From NCBI GenBank assembly GCA_004297645.1, contig SCUG01000620.1, forward strand, positions 1 through 13,884: 13,884 nucleotides of DNA, written 5' to 3'. A program made the translations under genes and the position numbers. This DNA comes from Saprospiraceae bacterium (GTDB lineage: Bacteria; Bacteroidota; Bacteroidia; Chitinophagales; Saprospiraceae). Below, piece by piece: positions 5,818 through 13,245 of the stretch. A model generated the notes under the pieces. It was not told the DNA's origin. It did no database searches and was given only the letters and a program-made list of their open reading frames with translations. Numbering within the stretch: the first letter of the stretch is position 1; the number at the start of each line of letters is the position of its first letter.

Positions 5818-8800
5818 TCATTTATCATTTTCCAATTCCACACCATAAAACTCGAAATCTTTCATTGAAAAACTGTACAGCTTTTGGCGAAGCAAGACTT
5901 GAGGCATAAGCCAGAGCCGCGCAGTGCCATCGAGGCTGACCGACACGACTGTGCCGCCATCCGGCGACACGGCGACATCCGAAACGGGTTCCCGGTGACC
6001 GTTGAAATTAAAAAGCAGCCCGCCACTACCATCCCAAACATGAACGGTATTGTCTTCGCCACGGGTGGCAAAACCGCCGTGCGCCGTCAGCAAATATTTC
6101 CCGTCCGGCGAGAAGGCCACGGCATTGATGTGCCCACTGCCCGGGCTTTCAAAACTTAGCAATTCTTTCCCGTCGAGGTTCCATAGCCTGGCCTGCCCGG
6201 TGCCATCGCCGGAGAGCACCGTTTTGCCATCGGGTGAAAATGCGGCAGCATAAATCTCGCCCTCCTGTTCGCTGAACGTCCGCAGTTCCTGCCCTTTCAG
6301 GTTCCACAATTTCAGTGTTTTATCACGGCTGCCGGTGAGCAGGGTTTGCCCGTTGGGCGAAAATGCCACAGTGCGCACTTCGTCGGTGTGGCCGGAGCAG
6401 GTAGCCAGCACTTTGCCCTTGAGATTCCAGAGCACGGCGGTGCCGGCGTTGCTGCCGGTGAGCAGGGTTTGCCCATCGGGCGAAATAGCCACGGCGTACA
6501 CCCGCTCCATATTCCCGGCCAGGGTCACTATTTTATGCCCATTTAAACTCCATAAAATGGCGGTGCCATCTTCCGAGCTGCTCAGCAGAGACTGGCCATC
6601 GGGCGAAAAAGCAATATCCGTGACTCTGTCCGAATGGCCTGTGAAGGTCGTTAACAGGCGGGCGTTGCCGCCGTCGTACGTCTCCCACAACACCACGGCA
6701 TTGCTGGTGCCCCCCGTGGCGAAATATTGCCCATCGGGCGAAAAGGCCACTGCTTCAAAAGCGCTTGATGACGGCTCGGATAAAACAGCCACCTCTGTGG
6801 CTGACACATCCCAAACCTTGGCCGTCATATCGTCACCGGCAGTGGCTATCATTTTTCCATCGGCAGAAAAGCACACGCTTTGCACATCCTGCGTGTGCCC
6901 GGAGAAGGTGGCGAGGAGCTTGCCGCTCAAGTCCCAAATTCTGGCGGTCTTGTCGCTGCTGCCTGTGAGTACGCTGTTCCCGTCCGGTGAAAAGGCGGCG
7001 CTGTTGACAAACATCGAATTGTGCCCGGAGAAAGAGGCCAGTTTATTGCCGCTGAGGTCCCAAAGCCCGGCGGCATCATCGGTGCCGCCGGTCAGAATTT
7101 TTCGCCCATCGGGCGAAAAGGCCGCCGAAAGAACAGCACCGGGGTCTGCCACAAAACTTCCCGTCAGGATACCTGCCGTATTCCAGAGTTTCACGAGGCC
7201 ATCTTTGCCAGCGGTCATCATCAATTGCCCTGTGGGCGAAAAGGCTACCGCCGAAACGCCTTTGTTATGGCCAGAGACGACTAAGAGCAGGGCGCCGTTT
7301 TCCGCCCACAGCCGGGCCGTTTTATCGTCGCTGCCCGTGAGTATTTTTCGCCCGTCGGGCGAAAAGGCTAAGCTTGTGACCCGGTTGTTGTGGCCGCTGA
7401 AAGTAGCCAGTTCGCGGCCGTTCAAATCCCACAATTTGGCTGTGCCGTCGTTGCTGCCGGTGAGCAGTTTGCCGCCATCGGGCGAAAAGGCCACCGCCAC
7501 GATGCTTTTTTGATGGCCCTGAAAAGAAGCCAGTTCTTTGCCGCTCAAATCCCACAGCCTGCCGGGGTTAGGTGCTTCCGCCAAGCCACCACCGGTAAAG
7601 ATGGTATGGCCATTGGGTGAAAACGCCACGACGGAGGCGGGTTTCTCATTGCCGCCTACGCTGAGCCGGTAGTACCGGTTGGAGAGGTTGCTCGAAATAT
7701 CCCGAAAAGCCATGACGGCCACCGGGTCGCCGGGGTTATTTTGCAGATTGTACCCGGCGATGCGCAGGGCCAGGGTAGGGTCTGCATTTTCTTTTTGAAA
7801 AACGAGAGCGGCATTGTGGCTCGCCCGCGTTCGCTTGTTGGCGAGTTGAGTCTGGTGATGGGCGTACACAAATCCGGCAATGGCAGCTGCCGCCAAAATG
7901 AAACCCACCGCAGCCAGGATGGTAGCCCGGCGGCGCTTTCTACGCTCTGCCGCCAGCTCCTGTTCCCGCTCGTGGCGAGCCTGCTCTTCAGCTTCGAGGC
8001 GTTCCAGTTCTTTGCGTTTTGCCTTAGCTTTGAGTACGGGCGAAACGAGGGTGTCGTGGCAAAGTTCGTAAGTGTAGCCGCCTTGCATGCCCGGCTCGGC
8101 GCGCAGCAGGTGGCTGTCCACGAGCTGGCGCAGCGTTTCGGGGGCGATGTATTTGAGTATTTGGCCCTCGTACATGCTCAGCCGGCGCCGCTCCTCCTCG
8201 AAGATGAGGTTGTCTTCGATGAGCTTGCGGGCGGGAAGTTGTTCGGCATCGGGCAGGGCGGAGATGCGCTCGTCGTAGTAGTTGCGGATGATGGACTCCA
8301 GGTCGCCCACTTGTTCGGGGGTGACTATTTTCAGGCGCTTCCGCATCACCTTTTCTTCAATTGAATGACAGACGATTTGCATCTGCGTGCTCTCGATGGT
8401 GGTGCCGCCATCCTGTGTCAGAAAGGACACGATGTTGGCTAAGGCGGCATCGTCGTAGGCAAAGGGTGGGCACTCGAAATCGCCGGTGGCGAGTGCGGGT
8501 TGCACGATGGCATGGACGGCCTGCTTTTCATCTAATGCCCTCAATTCGTAACACTGTTTGAGTACAGTTGGCAAATGGTCGCTCAATTGGTTGAGCAGGT
8601 GAAGCCGGTCGGAGCGCACGGCAAACACGGCCTTTAGCCCCGGCGACTGCTGGAACAGCGCCGTTTCGTCTTTTGTGAGCAACTGCTTTCCGTTTTTGTA
8701 ATTGGCCTCCAACTCCTTCCAATACCGCTGCGGGATGGACGTGTACATTGCCTCGGCCAGTTGCCTTCTGAATTCGAGGATAGCCGCCGCCGGGTAGGAA

Positions 8801-9243
8801 AACAACTCCTCGAACTGGTCGAAAATCAGCAGCACGCCCTTTTCGCCGTTGCATTGAATCTGGTGCTCTTTTATGTCGTGCCAGAGCGTGTTTTCATCTT
8901 TTATCAGCTTGTCCAAAAAGGTCTTGGACGATTTGGCGCCTTTCCGCACCACTTGCTGTGTGGTGACGATGGGCATTTGTCCTTGCTTCGCCTCATTGGG
9001 GTCCCATGCTGTAAATCGCACGCGCAAGGGTTCGTAATGCCCGTCTTTCAGCACTTCGGGAATAATGCCAGCATTGAGCAACGAGCTTTTCCCCGTGCCC
9101 GACTTGCCATATATCACCACCAACTGCTCCACTTGCAGCAGGTTAAAAAAGTTGTCTGTGTCCGTTTTTCGCCCGTAGAATATGTGTTGCTGGGCGGTCT
9201 CAAAGGGCCGGGCACCGGGGTATCTGCTTAGTTTTTGAGTCAT
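5818..9243 (-). CDS. nSTAND ATPase - coiled coil - membrane helix - 14 WD40 repeats
   Basis: A 1141-residue protein. The N-terminus starts with YPGARPFE...IFYGR, a hallmark of nSTAND1 NTPases. Walker A is GKSGTGKS (46-53), Walker B is LLIFDQFEEL (138-147) and a sensor-like arginine lies in FAVRSDRL (R210). A winged-helix-like end contains YELCHDTLVSPV (392-403). A charged coiled coil (about 405-438) ends in RRKRRR, directly before one membrane helix (about 439-461). By the positive-inside rule, the ATPase is cytoplasmic and the C-terminus outside. After a linker (470-525), 14 WD40 blades end at W564, 605, 646, 687, 728, 770, 811, 853, 898, 939, 980, 1021, 1070 and 1111, enough for two seven-bladed propellers. 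STAND ATPases are ligand-triggered oligomeric switches, and the propellers are the likely sensor or scaffold. The gene follows the SIR2-like gene by 83 bp on the same strand. The trigger is unknown. Confidence 0.92.
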   Translation of the reverse strand: MTQKLSRYPGARPFETAQQHIFYGRKTDTDNFFNLLQVEQLVVIYGKSGTGKSSLLNAGIIPEVLKDGHYEPLRVRFTAWDPNEAKQGQMPIVTTQQVVRKGAKSSKTFLDKLIKDENTLWHDIKEHQIQCNGEKGVLLIFDQFEELFSYPAAAILEFRRQLAEAMYTSIPQRYWKELEANYKNGKQLLTKDETALFQQSPGLKAVFAVRSDRLHLLNQLSDHLPTVLKQCYELRALDEKQAVHAIVQPALATGDFECPPFAYDDAALANIVSFLTQDGGTTIESTQMQIVCHSIEEKVMRKRLKIVTPEQVGDLESIIRNYYDERISALPDAEQLPARKLIEDNLIFEEERRRLSMYEGQILKYIAPETLRQLVDSHLLRAEPGMQGGYTYELCHDTLVSPVLKAKAKRKELERLEAEEQARHEREQELAAERRKRRRATILAAVGFILAAAAIAGFVYAHHQTQLANKRTRASHNAALVFQKENADPTLALRIAGYNLQNNPGDPVAVMAFRDISSNLSNRYYRLSVGGNEKPASVVAFSPNGHTIFTGGGLAEAPNPGRLWDLSGKELASFQGHQKSIVAVAFSPDGGKLLTGSNDGTAKLWDLNGRELATFSGHNNRVTSLAFSPDGRKILTGSDDKTARLWAENGALLLVVSGHNKGVSAVAFSPTGQLMMTAGKDGLVKLWNTAGILTGSFVADPGAVLSAAFSPDGRKILTGGTDDAAGLWDLSGNKLASFSGHNSMFVNSAAFSPDGNSVLTGSSDKTARIWDLSGKLLATFSGHTQDVQSVCFSADGKMIATAGDDMTAKVWDVSATEVAVLSEPSSSAFEAVAFSPDGQYFATGGTSNAVVLWETYDGGNARLLTTFTGHSDRVTDIAFSPDGQSLLSSSEDGTAILWSLNGHKIVTLAGNMERVYAVAISPDGQTLLTGSNAGTAVLWNLKGKVLATCSGHTDEVRTVAFSPNGQTLLTGSRDKTLKLWNLKGQELRTFSEQEGEIYAAAFSPDGKTVLSGDGTGQARLWNLDGKELLSFESPGSGHINAVAFSPDGKYLLTAHGGFATRGEDNTVHVWDGSGGLLFNFNGHREPVSDVAVSPDGGTVVSVSLDGTARLWLMPQVLLRQKLYSFSMKDFEFYGVELENDK

Positions 9244-9260
9244 TTTTCAAATAAGGTTTA

Positions 9261-9315
9261 GGAGGTGAGCAGGTGCAGGAGGTTTAAACAAACCCCCTGC
9301 ACCTGCTACACCTCC
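9261..9315 (-). repeat. Near-perfect 25-bp hairpin between SIR2-like and nSTAND genes
   Basis: The left arm 9261-9285 and right arm 9290-9315 pair at 24 of 25 positions, with one A/C mismatch and one bulged base, around a 4-nt loop. It fills most of the 83-bp gap between the stop of the upstream SIR2-like gene and the start of the nSTAND gene. No T-tract follows on the minus strand, so it is not a classic intrinsic terminator. It could stabilise or segment the two-gene message. The stem contains GGTGTAGCAGGTG, similar to the repeat after the nSTAND gene. Confidence 0.8.
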
Positions 9316-9326
9316 AAAGCTCATGC

Positions 9327-10472
9327 TTACGCTGGTGGGAATGCCTTTTCCAGTTCAGAAATCATTTCCAGCATATTGCTCCGAAGGTTGTTGGTTTGCA
9401 CTTCCTCCTCCTCGTCACGCAGCAGGCCGAGGGTCTTTTTTTGTTTGAGGGCGTTGTGCTGCCCTTCGAGGTTTAGCGCCATGTTGATGAAATCCATGCC
9501 CGCTGCGCCGAGCACTTTCAACTGTTCAAGGAGCACCGTAAAGAGTTTTTCAAACTCGTTTTCCGAGATTAAATCCCGCAGGGTATCGAAGGGCAACTGG
9601 AGTTTTGCGGCAGCTTCGATACTCTTCGCCATGCCCTTTTCTTCGCATTTCTTATAAAATTCATCCACAAATTTCGTGATGCCCTCCTGCACGAAGGTGA
9701 TGGTGTATTGCTCGTAACAGTAAGATTCCACCACATCGCTGAGTTGGCTGCTGGCAGCGTTCTTTTTGGATTTGCGCTTCTCCGCATGCTGTCGCAAAAT
9801 GCGCATGAACAGGTGCATGTACCATTTTTCGAATGGCAGCCCGATGAAAATAAAGTAATCGGCAGCGAAGATGTTGGCCTTTAACACCGGCGACATGCTC
9901 TTCGCCTCGAACACGGATTCTAAGTAGGCGTAAAAATCATCGTAGGTGAGCACGAGGGAGTTGCGCTCATCCACGTCGCCCATCATGTTGAACACCAGAG
10001 GGCGAGCCTTGGTAGGCTTTTGAATACCCTCCGGGTAAGGCTCTTTTTTGTAATAAAATTGGTAGTCAACAGGGAGGTTCTGGCTCGTGTAGGCCTCTTT
10101 CATTTGTTGGCCGGGCGAAAAATTCAGGACATGGTGGAAAGGGATGCGCGCCAGTTTTTGCAAAATCTTGGCGGCCTCCGGTTGCGGTTGGCTGTAAAAC
10201 TCTTTTACCTGCTGCCAGGCATCTATCTCGTTTGCGCCGGGCAGGTAGTGAAACCACCCATCCTCATATACGCGGATGCCGAGCGCCTCTTCCTCTTTTT
10301 TTAAAAAGCTGGCGAGCCGGGTCTCCAGTTTCCCATCTTTTTGAGAGTCGAAAATCCCCGGCCCGACGCAGAGGATACATTTCTCTTTTTCCAAAAACTC
10401 GAAGAGAATGTCCCAATTGATGTTGGCCTCGATGAAAGGTGCCTTCGCAGGTTCTTTAGATTCGGGTGGCAT
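9327..10472 (-). CDS. SIR2-like protein with C-terminal effector-associated-type domain
   Basis: A 381-residue soluble protein. Residues about 15-275 resemble a SIR2-type Rossmann domain of the SIR2_2 kind. A hydrophobic strand leads into a glycine loop, CILCVGPGIF (32-41). HHVLNFSP (113-120) sits where the family has its TTNYD-like Asn motif. PLVFNMMGDVDE...LVLTYDDFYAYL (158-184) matches the family's HGD...LTxxDY block, and DYFIFIGLPFEKW (205-217) matches the later strand. Canonical enzymes have His before the GD; here that position is Met164, so NAD hydrolysis or deacylation is doubtful. Residues about 295-376 (LRDLISENEFEKLF...LGLLRDEEEE...NMLEMISELE) resemble the EAD11 adaptor that links effectors to NTPases in conflict systems. 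The assignment is from remembered patterns. It is the first gene before the nSTAND-WD40 gene and probably its partner. Confidence 0.75.
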   Translation of the reverse strand: MPPESKEPAKAPFIEANINWDILFEFLEKEKCILCVGPGIFDSQKDGKLETRLASFLKKEEEALGIRVYEDGWFHYLPGANEIDAWQQVKEFYSQPQPEAAKILQKLARIPFHHVLNFSPGQQMKEAYTSQNLPVDYQFYYKKEPYPEGIQKPTKARPLVFNMMGDVDERNSLVLTYDDFYAYLESVFEAKSMSPVLKANIFAADYFIFIGLPFEKWYMHLFMRILRQHAEKRKSKKNAASSQLSDVVESYCYEQYTITFVQEGITKFVDEFYKKCEEKGMAKSIEAAAKLQLPFDTLRDLISENEFEKLFTVLLEQLKVLGAAGMDFINMALNLEGQHNALKQKKTLGLLRDEEEEVQTNNLRSNMLEMISELEKAFPPA

Positions 10473-10871
10473 TGTCGCTATTTTATTGCTTGGTGCTATT
10501 GGCGGCGGATGGAAGGATTGCCGCCTTCTGCGCCCGCCTTCGCCCTATTATTTTCATAAAAATTGAGAAGCGTGAAAAATAGCTCATAGTTGTGAACAAC
10601 GGAAAACTTTTGCGCCATTTCGGGCAAACGGGCTATGTGTGACCGTCATTATTTCGAAGAAAATTATTCCACGGCTGGCAGAAAGGCCGGGGGTATCACA
10701 TGAAACCAATACTTTAGAGTGCCAGTATCCATTGCATCACTCCTTTCCCTCCGCCTCCAACTCCGCCGCCTTGCTTTCCAGCCCGTCCGGGCGGTGCACC
10801 GCTGCCCGTCGTGCCCGTCGCAAGTCGCATCCCATATCCATCGGATTGCGGCAACGGGGGAGCCGTCGTTT
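10473..10871. other. Intergenic region upstream of the SIR2-like gene
   Basis: 399 bp with no convincing gene. It should hold the promoter of the SIR2-like/nSTAND unit, but I found no TAnnTTTG box on the minus strand. A 6-bp stem (GGCGGC 10501-10506 / GCCGCC 10520-10525) would lie about 30 nt before the SIR2-like ATG in the leader RNA. The end next to the DUF1016 gene is filled by repeat copy A (about 10777-10862). Confidence 0.5.
10777..10862 (-). repeat. Dispersed GC-rich repeat, copy A
   Basis: The 59 bases at 10800-10858 match copy B (12148-12206) without gaps at 49 positions. The 27 bases at 10785-10811 match copy C (13275-13301) at 25 positions. It contains the perfect 12-bp palindrome GCGGTGCACCGC. 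It starts about 10 nt after the stop codon of the DUF1016 gene. In one minus-strand frame it reads GQRCTARTGWKA, which also helps identify copies. Confidence 0.75.
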
Positions 10872-11915
10872 TTATGCTTTATTCCTTGCTTTTGCTTTGG
10901 CGACGGCAGCATGAAGTTTGGCTTGCAAGACTTCACGAGGCGGCAGTTCGGTCAGGTATTGTGCTACCCGGATATTGCCCTTGTCCAGCATGAGCAGTTC
11001 GATGTGTTCATCGGCTTTCCCAGCGCAAAGAATCAGTCCAATAGGCGGATTTTCTCCTTCAACGATTTCATATTTTTCCAACCAGCGCAGATAGAGTTCC
11101 ATTTGGCCTTTATCCTGCGGCCTGAACTTGCGCAATTTGAGGTCTATCGCCACTAAGCGTTTCAGGCGGCGGTGGAAGAAAAGCAAGTCAATATTATAGT
11201 CTTCATCGTCAATGACAATGCGTTTTTGGCGGGCGAGGAAAGCGAAGTCGCTGCCAAGTTCGATAATAAAATGTTGCAATTCGACGAGGATGGCGGTTTC
11301 CAGGTCCTTTTCGGAGTAGGTGTCTTTCAGGTCTAAAAAATCCAGCAGGTAGGGGTCCCGAAAAACGAAGTCCTCCGAGAGGACATTCGATTTTTCCAAT
11401 TGGGCAAGTTCCATTCGGATAAGCTCATCCGGTTTGCGGGAGATGGCGGTGCTCTCATACAGCATGGAGTTGATGCGCTCTTCCAATTGCCGGGTACCCC
11501 AGCCTTCGAGGCGGCACATTTCCATGTAATAGCGGCGTTTGAGGTCGTCTTCGATGCGAATGAAAATACGAAAGTGGGTCCAGCTAAATAGTTTACGCGG
11601 CGCGTAAACTATTTCAAAATCCGGAAAGAAGGTAGCGAAGCGAACGAAAAGCCAAAGGTTGATATGGTTATATCCGGTTCCGAATTCTAACGTGAGTTTT
11701 GCGCTTAGGTTCTTAATGACCTGCTTTCCGAATTCTGCCCTTTGATTTTGCAAAACCTCGGTATGAATCCGTTGGCCGATATGCCAATAAAGCAGCACCC
11801 GCTCACTGTCCACCGCACGGTAGGCATTTTGCCGGGCTTGAAGCACGAGCGATTTGACGTCTTGAAATAATTTATCTTCGGGCAACATTTCTCTGGTTTG
11901 TTTGCTGATTTTCAA
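10872..11915 (-). CDS. DUF1016/YhcG-family PDDEXK nuclease
   Basis: A 347-residue protein covering both parts of the YhcG family. The DUF1016 N-terminal helical domain (about 15-170) contains LLYWHIGQRIH (41-51) and SWTHFRIF (111-118). The C-terminal PDDEXK nuclease domain (about 185-330) contains FRDPYLLDFLDL, the helix YSEKDLETAIL, D243 in NIDLLFFHRR, the D-x-K pair D258/K260 in AIDLKL, and IGLILCAGK. The active site reads DLK where most relatives have ELK, which is an accepted variant. The first codon is TTG at 11915; an in-frame ATG at 11888 (MLPEDKLF) would give 338 residues and is equally plausible. The family occurs as mobile accessory genes and near restriction-modification loci, but its biological role is not well established. 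A perfect 14-bp inverted repeat lies inside the gene (11586-11614). Confidence 0.9.
   Translation of the reverse strand: MKISKQTREMLPEDKLFQDVKSLVLQARQNAYRAVDSERVLLYWHIGQRIHTEVLQNQRAEFGKQVIKNLSAKLTLEFGTGYNHINLWLFVRFATFFPDFEIVYAPRKLFSWTHFRIFIRIEDDLKRRYYMEMCRLEGWGTRQLEERINSMLYESTAISRKPDELIRMELAQLEKSNVLSEDFVFRDPYLLDFLDLKDTYSEKDLETAILVELQHFIIELGSDFAFLARQKRIVIDDEDYNIDLLFFHRRLKRLVAIDLKLRKFRPQDKGQMELYLRWLEKYEIVEGENPPIGLILCAGKADEHIELLMLDKGNIRVAQYLTELPPREVLQAKLHAAVAKAKARNKA
11586..11614. repeat. Perfect 14-bp palindrome inside the DUF1016 gene
   Basis: AAATAGTTTACGCG and CGCGTAAACTATTT flank a single central G. The arms are exactly complementary. The element lies within coding sequence (IVYAPRKLF, residues about 102-110) and keeps the frame and normal family length. 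Confidence 0.9.
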
Positions 11916-11947
11916 AGCCTTGAAAAATACCTTTGCAGCACCTTATA

Positions 11948-11979
11948 CCCGATAGCCCCAGGCAACTCAAACTATCGGG
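11948..11979 (-). repeat. Leader hairpin upstream of the DUF1016 gene
   Basis: CCCGATAG and CTATCGGG form a perfect 8-bp stem around a 16-nt loop, about 33 nt before the TTG start. No T-tract follows on the minus strand. The stem resembles the second hairpin of repeat copy B (TCCGATA/TATCGGA), so it may be a fragment of the same repeat family. Confidence 0.45.
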
Positions 11980-12147
11980 GTTCGTGTTTCTAAAGGTTGC
12001 CTTTGCGAAGGTATCAAATTTGTAAAAACCCGCACCTCCCGCTCTTTCCTGAAAATTTCACCACTGTTTTGCCGAAAGGTTTGTTGATGCTCCCCGCTGG
12101 TTCGGGCCGAAGGGTTTTCGTCTGTTAAATCTGGACTTTTTACACAA

Positions 12148-12206
12148 CGCTGCCCGTCGGGGCAGTAGCAAATCGCATCCGATAGTTATCGGATTGCGAC
12201 AACGGG
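12148..12206 (-). repeat. Dispersed GC-rich repeat, copy B
   Basis: 59 bases, 49 identical to copy A without gaps. It folds into two hairpins: CTGCCC/GGGCAG with a GTCG loop (12150-12165), and an 11-pair stem with one bulge (CGCATCCGATA / TATCGGATTGCG, 12174-12198). It starts about 70 nt after the stop codon of the Bro-N gene. Confidence 0.75.
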
Positions 12207-12278
12207 TTTTTCGCTTGCCCTTGTTCCTGACTAACCTTTGCCTGCGAAGCTTCGAAATCAGGTGCTTTGTTGTTTGTT

Positions 12279-13121
12279 TCAATCGTCAATTTTGCCAGTT
12301 TTTTCCAATGCCTTGACATTCAGCGCAGGCAGGTAATTGGAAGAAGTCACGACCTTTTTGCCGGTTTTGGCTTCCAACTCTTTTCTGGCGTTCCCGGCAA
12401 TTTTGCCGCCTTCCCTGGCAGCGACCTTGTTTTTGTCAAAGCCCTGTGGGTGCTGCGTTCGCACGATTTCGGTCGTGGATGCCTCGCTCAACATGGAGAA
12501 AATCAGTTCCAAATCAGTCATGTGGTCACGCAGGTTCTGGCTTTTCAACCCTTTCAGGCGCTTGTATTCGGAAGGCGTCAACCCGAAAGTTGCTTTGGAA
12601 ATCTCAGCCGTCAGAATCGCATATTCGATTTGCTCCCTGACGCCGTGCACGTCCCATTCGTCTGTCAGTTCTTCCCGAATGGCGATGCTGCGCATTCTTC
12701 GTTCAATCCAACCTTCCGGGTAGCCTTTTGCCTTGTAAAGTTCCCTGGCTCGCTGGGCAGCCACTTCGGGATTTTCTATTTCCTCCAACCGTTCCGCACC
12801 GACTTTGGCAAGCCAGCGCTTGAATGGCTCCGCTTTGGGAGAAGGGATGGACTGAATGATGCGAAGCACTCCTTCGGCGGGCGATGCCTGCACTTTTCTC
12901 CGCTTGCCGTCGGCGGCGGTCATTTCAACCGGGGTACAAATTGTACCCCAGTTGGCATTCATCTCCGGGTCGCGGCTGCGCATTTTTTTGACGTATTGCT
13001 TCACGTCCTGGCTGTCAGTCAGCACTTCCACCACGTCTTGGACGGAGAAATACCACTTTTGTTCTTCTTCATTCCAAACAGAGCGGACTTGTTTTGCCTC
13101 GAATAGTTTGATGCTTGTCAT
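12279..13121 (-). CDS. Bro-N domain protein, phage antirepressor-like
   Basis: A 280-residue protein from the ATG at 13121; an in-frame TTG at 13145 would add eight residues. The N-terminus (IKLFEAKQVRSVW...WYFSVQDVVEVLTDS) is a Bro-N domain, found in baculovirus BRO proteins and phage antirepressors and linked to DNA binding. The middle part has IIQSIPSPKAEPFKRWLAKVG and ELTDEWDVHGV. The C-terminal half contains LKSQNLRDHMTDLELIFSMLSEASTTEI and KVAAREGGKIAGNARKELE, blocks conserved in a widespread group of chromosomal Bro-N proteins. The role of this group outside phages is not settled; regulation of accessory or phage genes is the usual guess. Its neighbours are the DUF1016 nuclease downstream and a WD40 gene upstream. 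No terminator with a T-tract is seen after it. Confidence 0.85.
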   Translation of the reverse strand: MTSIKLFEAKQVRSVWNEEEQKWYFSVQDVVEVLTDSQDVKQYVKKMRSRDPEMNANWGTICTPVEMTAADGKRRKVQASPAEGVLRIIQSIPSPKAEPFKRWLAKVGAERLEEIENPEVAAQRARELYKAKGYPEGWIERRMRSIAIREELTDEWDVHGVREQIEYAILTAEISKATFGLTPSEYKRLKGLKSQNLRDHMTDLELIFSMLSEASTTEIVRTQHPQGFDKNKVAAREGGKIAGNARKELEAKTGKKVVTSSNYLPALNVKALEKTGKIDD

Positions 13122-13245
13122 TTGTCTTGAAATTATTTGATTCAAAGGTGGGAAGAAGCCAATGTTTTTATGTGATTTTTTTCGGTTTTTTATTTCCGCA
13201 GCGCCTTCGCCGCTGCCACGTCCGGGTGCGTTACGCCTTCCGCTT

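Larger units (their letters stand above)
11916..12278. other. Intergenic region between Bro-N and DUF1016 genes
   Basis: 363 bp without a convincing gene. It contains an 8-bp stem, CCCGATAG 11948-11955 / CTATCGGG 11972-11979, in the leader of the DUF1016 gene. It also contains repeat copy B (12148-12206). A minus-strand 7-of-8 match to the -7 box (TATTTTTC, 11922-11929) lies just before the TTG start of the DUF1016 gene. Short open frames here follow the repeat and look accidental. Confidence 0.5.

Noticed and set aside
6335..7513. Long plus-strand open frame (392 codons) opposite the WD40 region
   Set aside because: It mirrors the WD40 repeats on the other strand, with a repeating PSGEKA-type pattern from the same codon periodicity. 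It has no start context and no domain of its own.
9261..9315. Reading the intergenic hairpin as a standard intrinsic terminator
   Set aside because: No T-tract follows on the minus strand, and the downstream gene starts within 20 nt of the stem. A structural or repeat role fits better.
10664..10936. Minus-strand open frame of 90 codons beside the DUF1016 gene
   Set aside because: It overlaps the end of the nuclease gene in another frame and translates repeat copy A (GQRCTARTGWKA).
11901..11935. Plus-strand promoter-like pair TTTG (11901-11904) and TACCTTTG (11928-11935)
   Set aside because: The -7 box is a perfect match, but spacing is 23 nt and no plus-strand gene or clear RNA follows. Kept only as a note.
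12058..12282. Minus-strand open frame of 74 codons between Bro-N and DUF1016 genes
   Set aside because: It runs through repeat copy B and is rich in Arg and Lys from GC-rich repeat sequence. It has no conserved motif.
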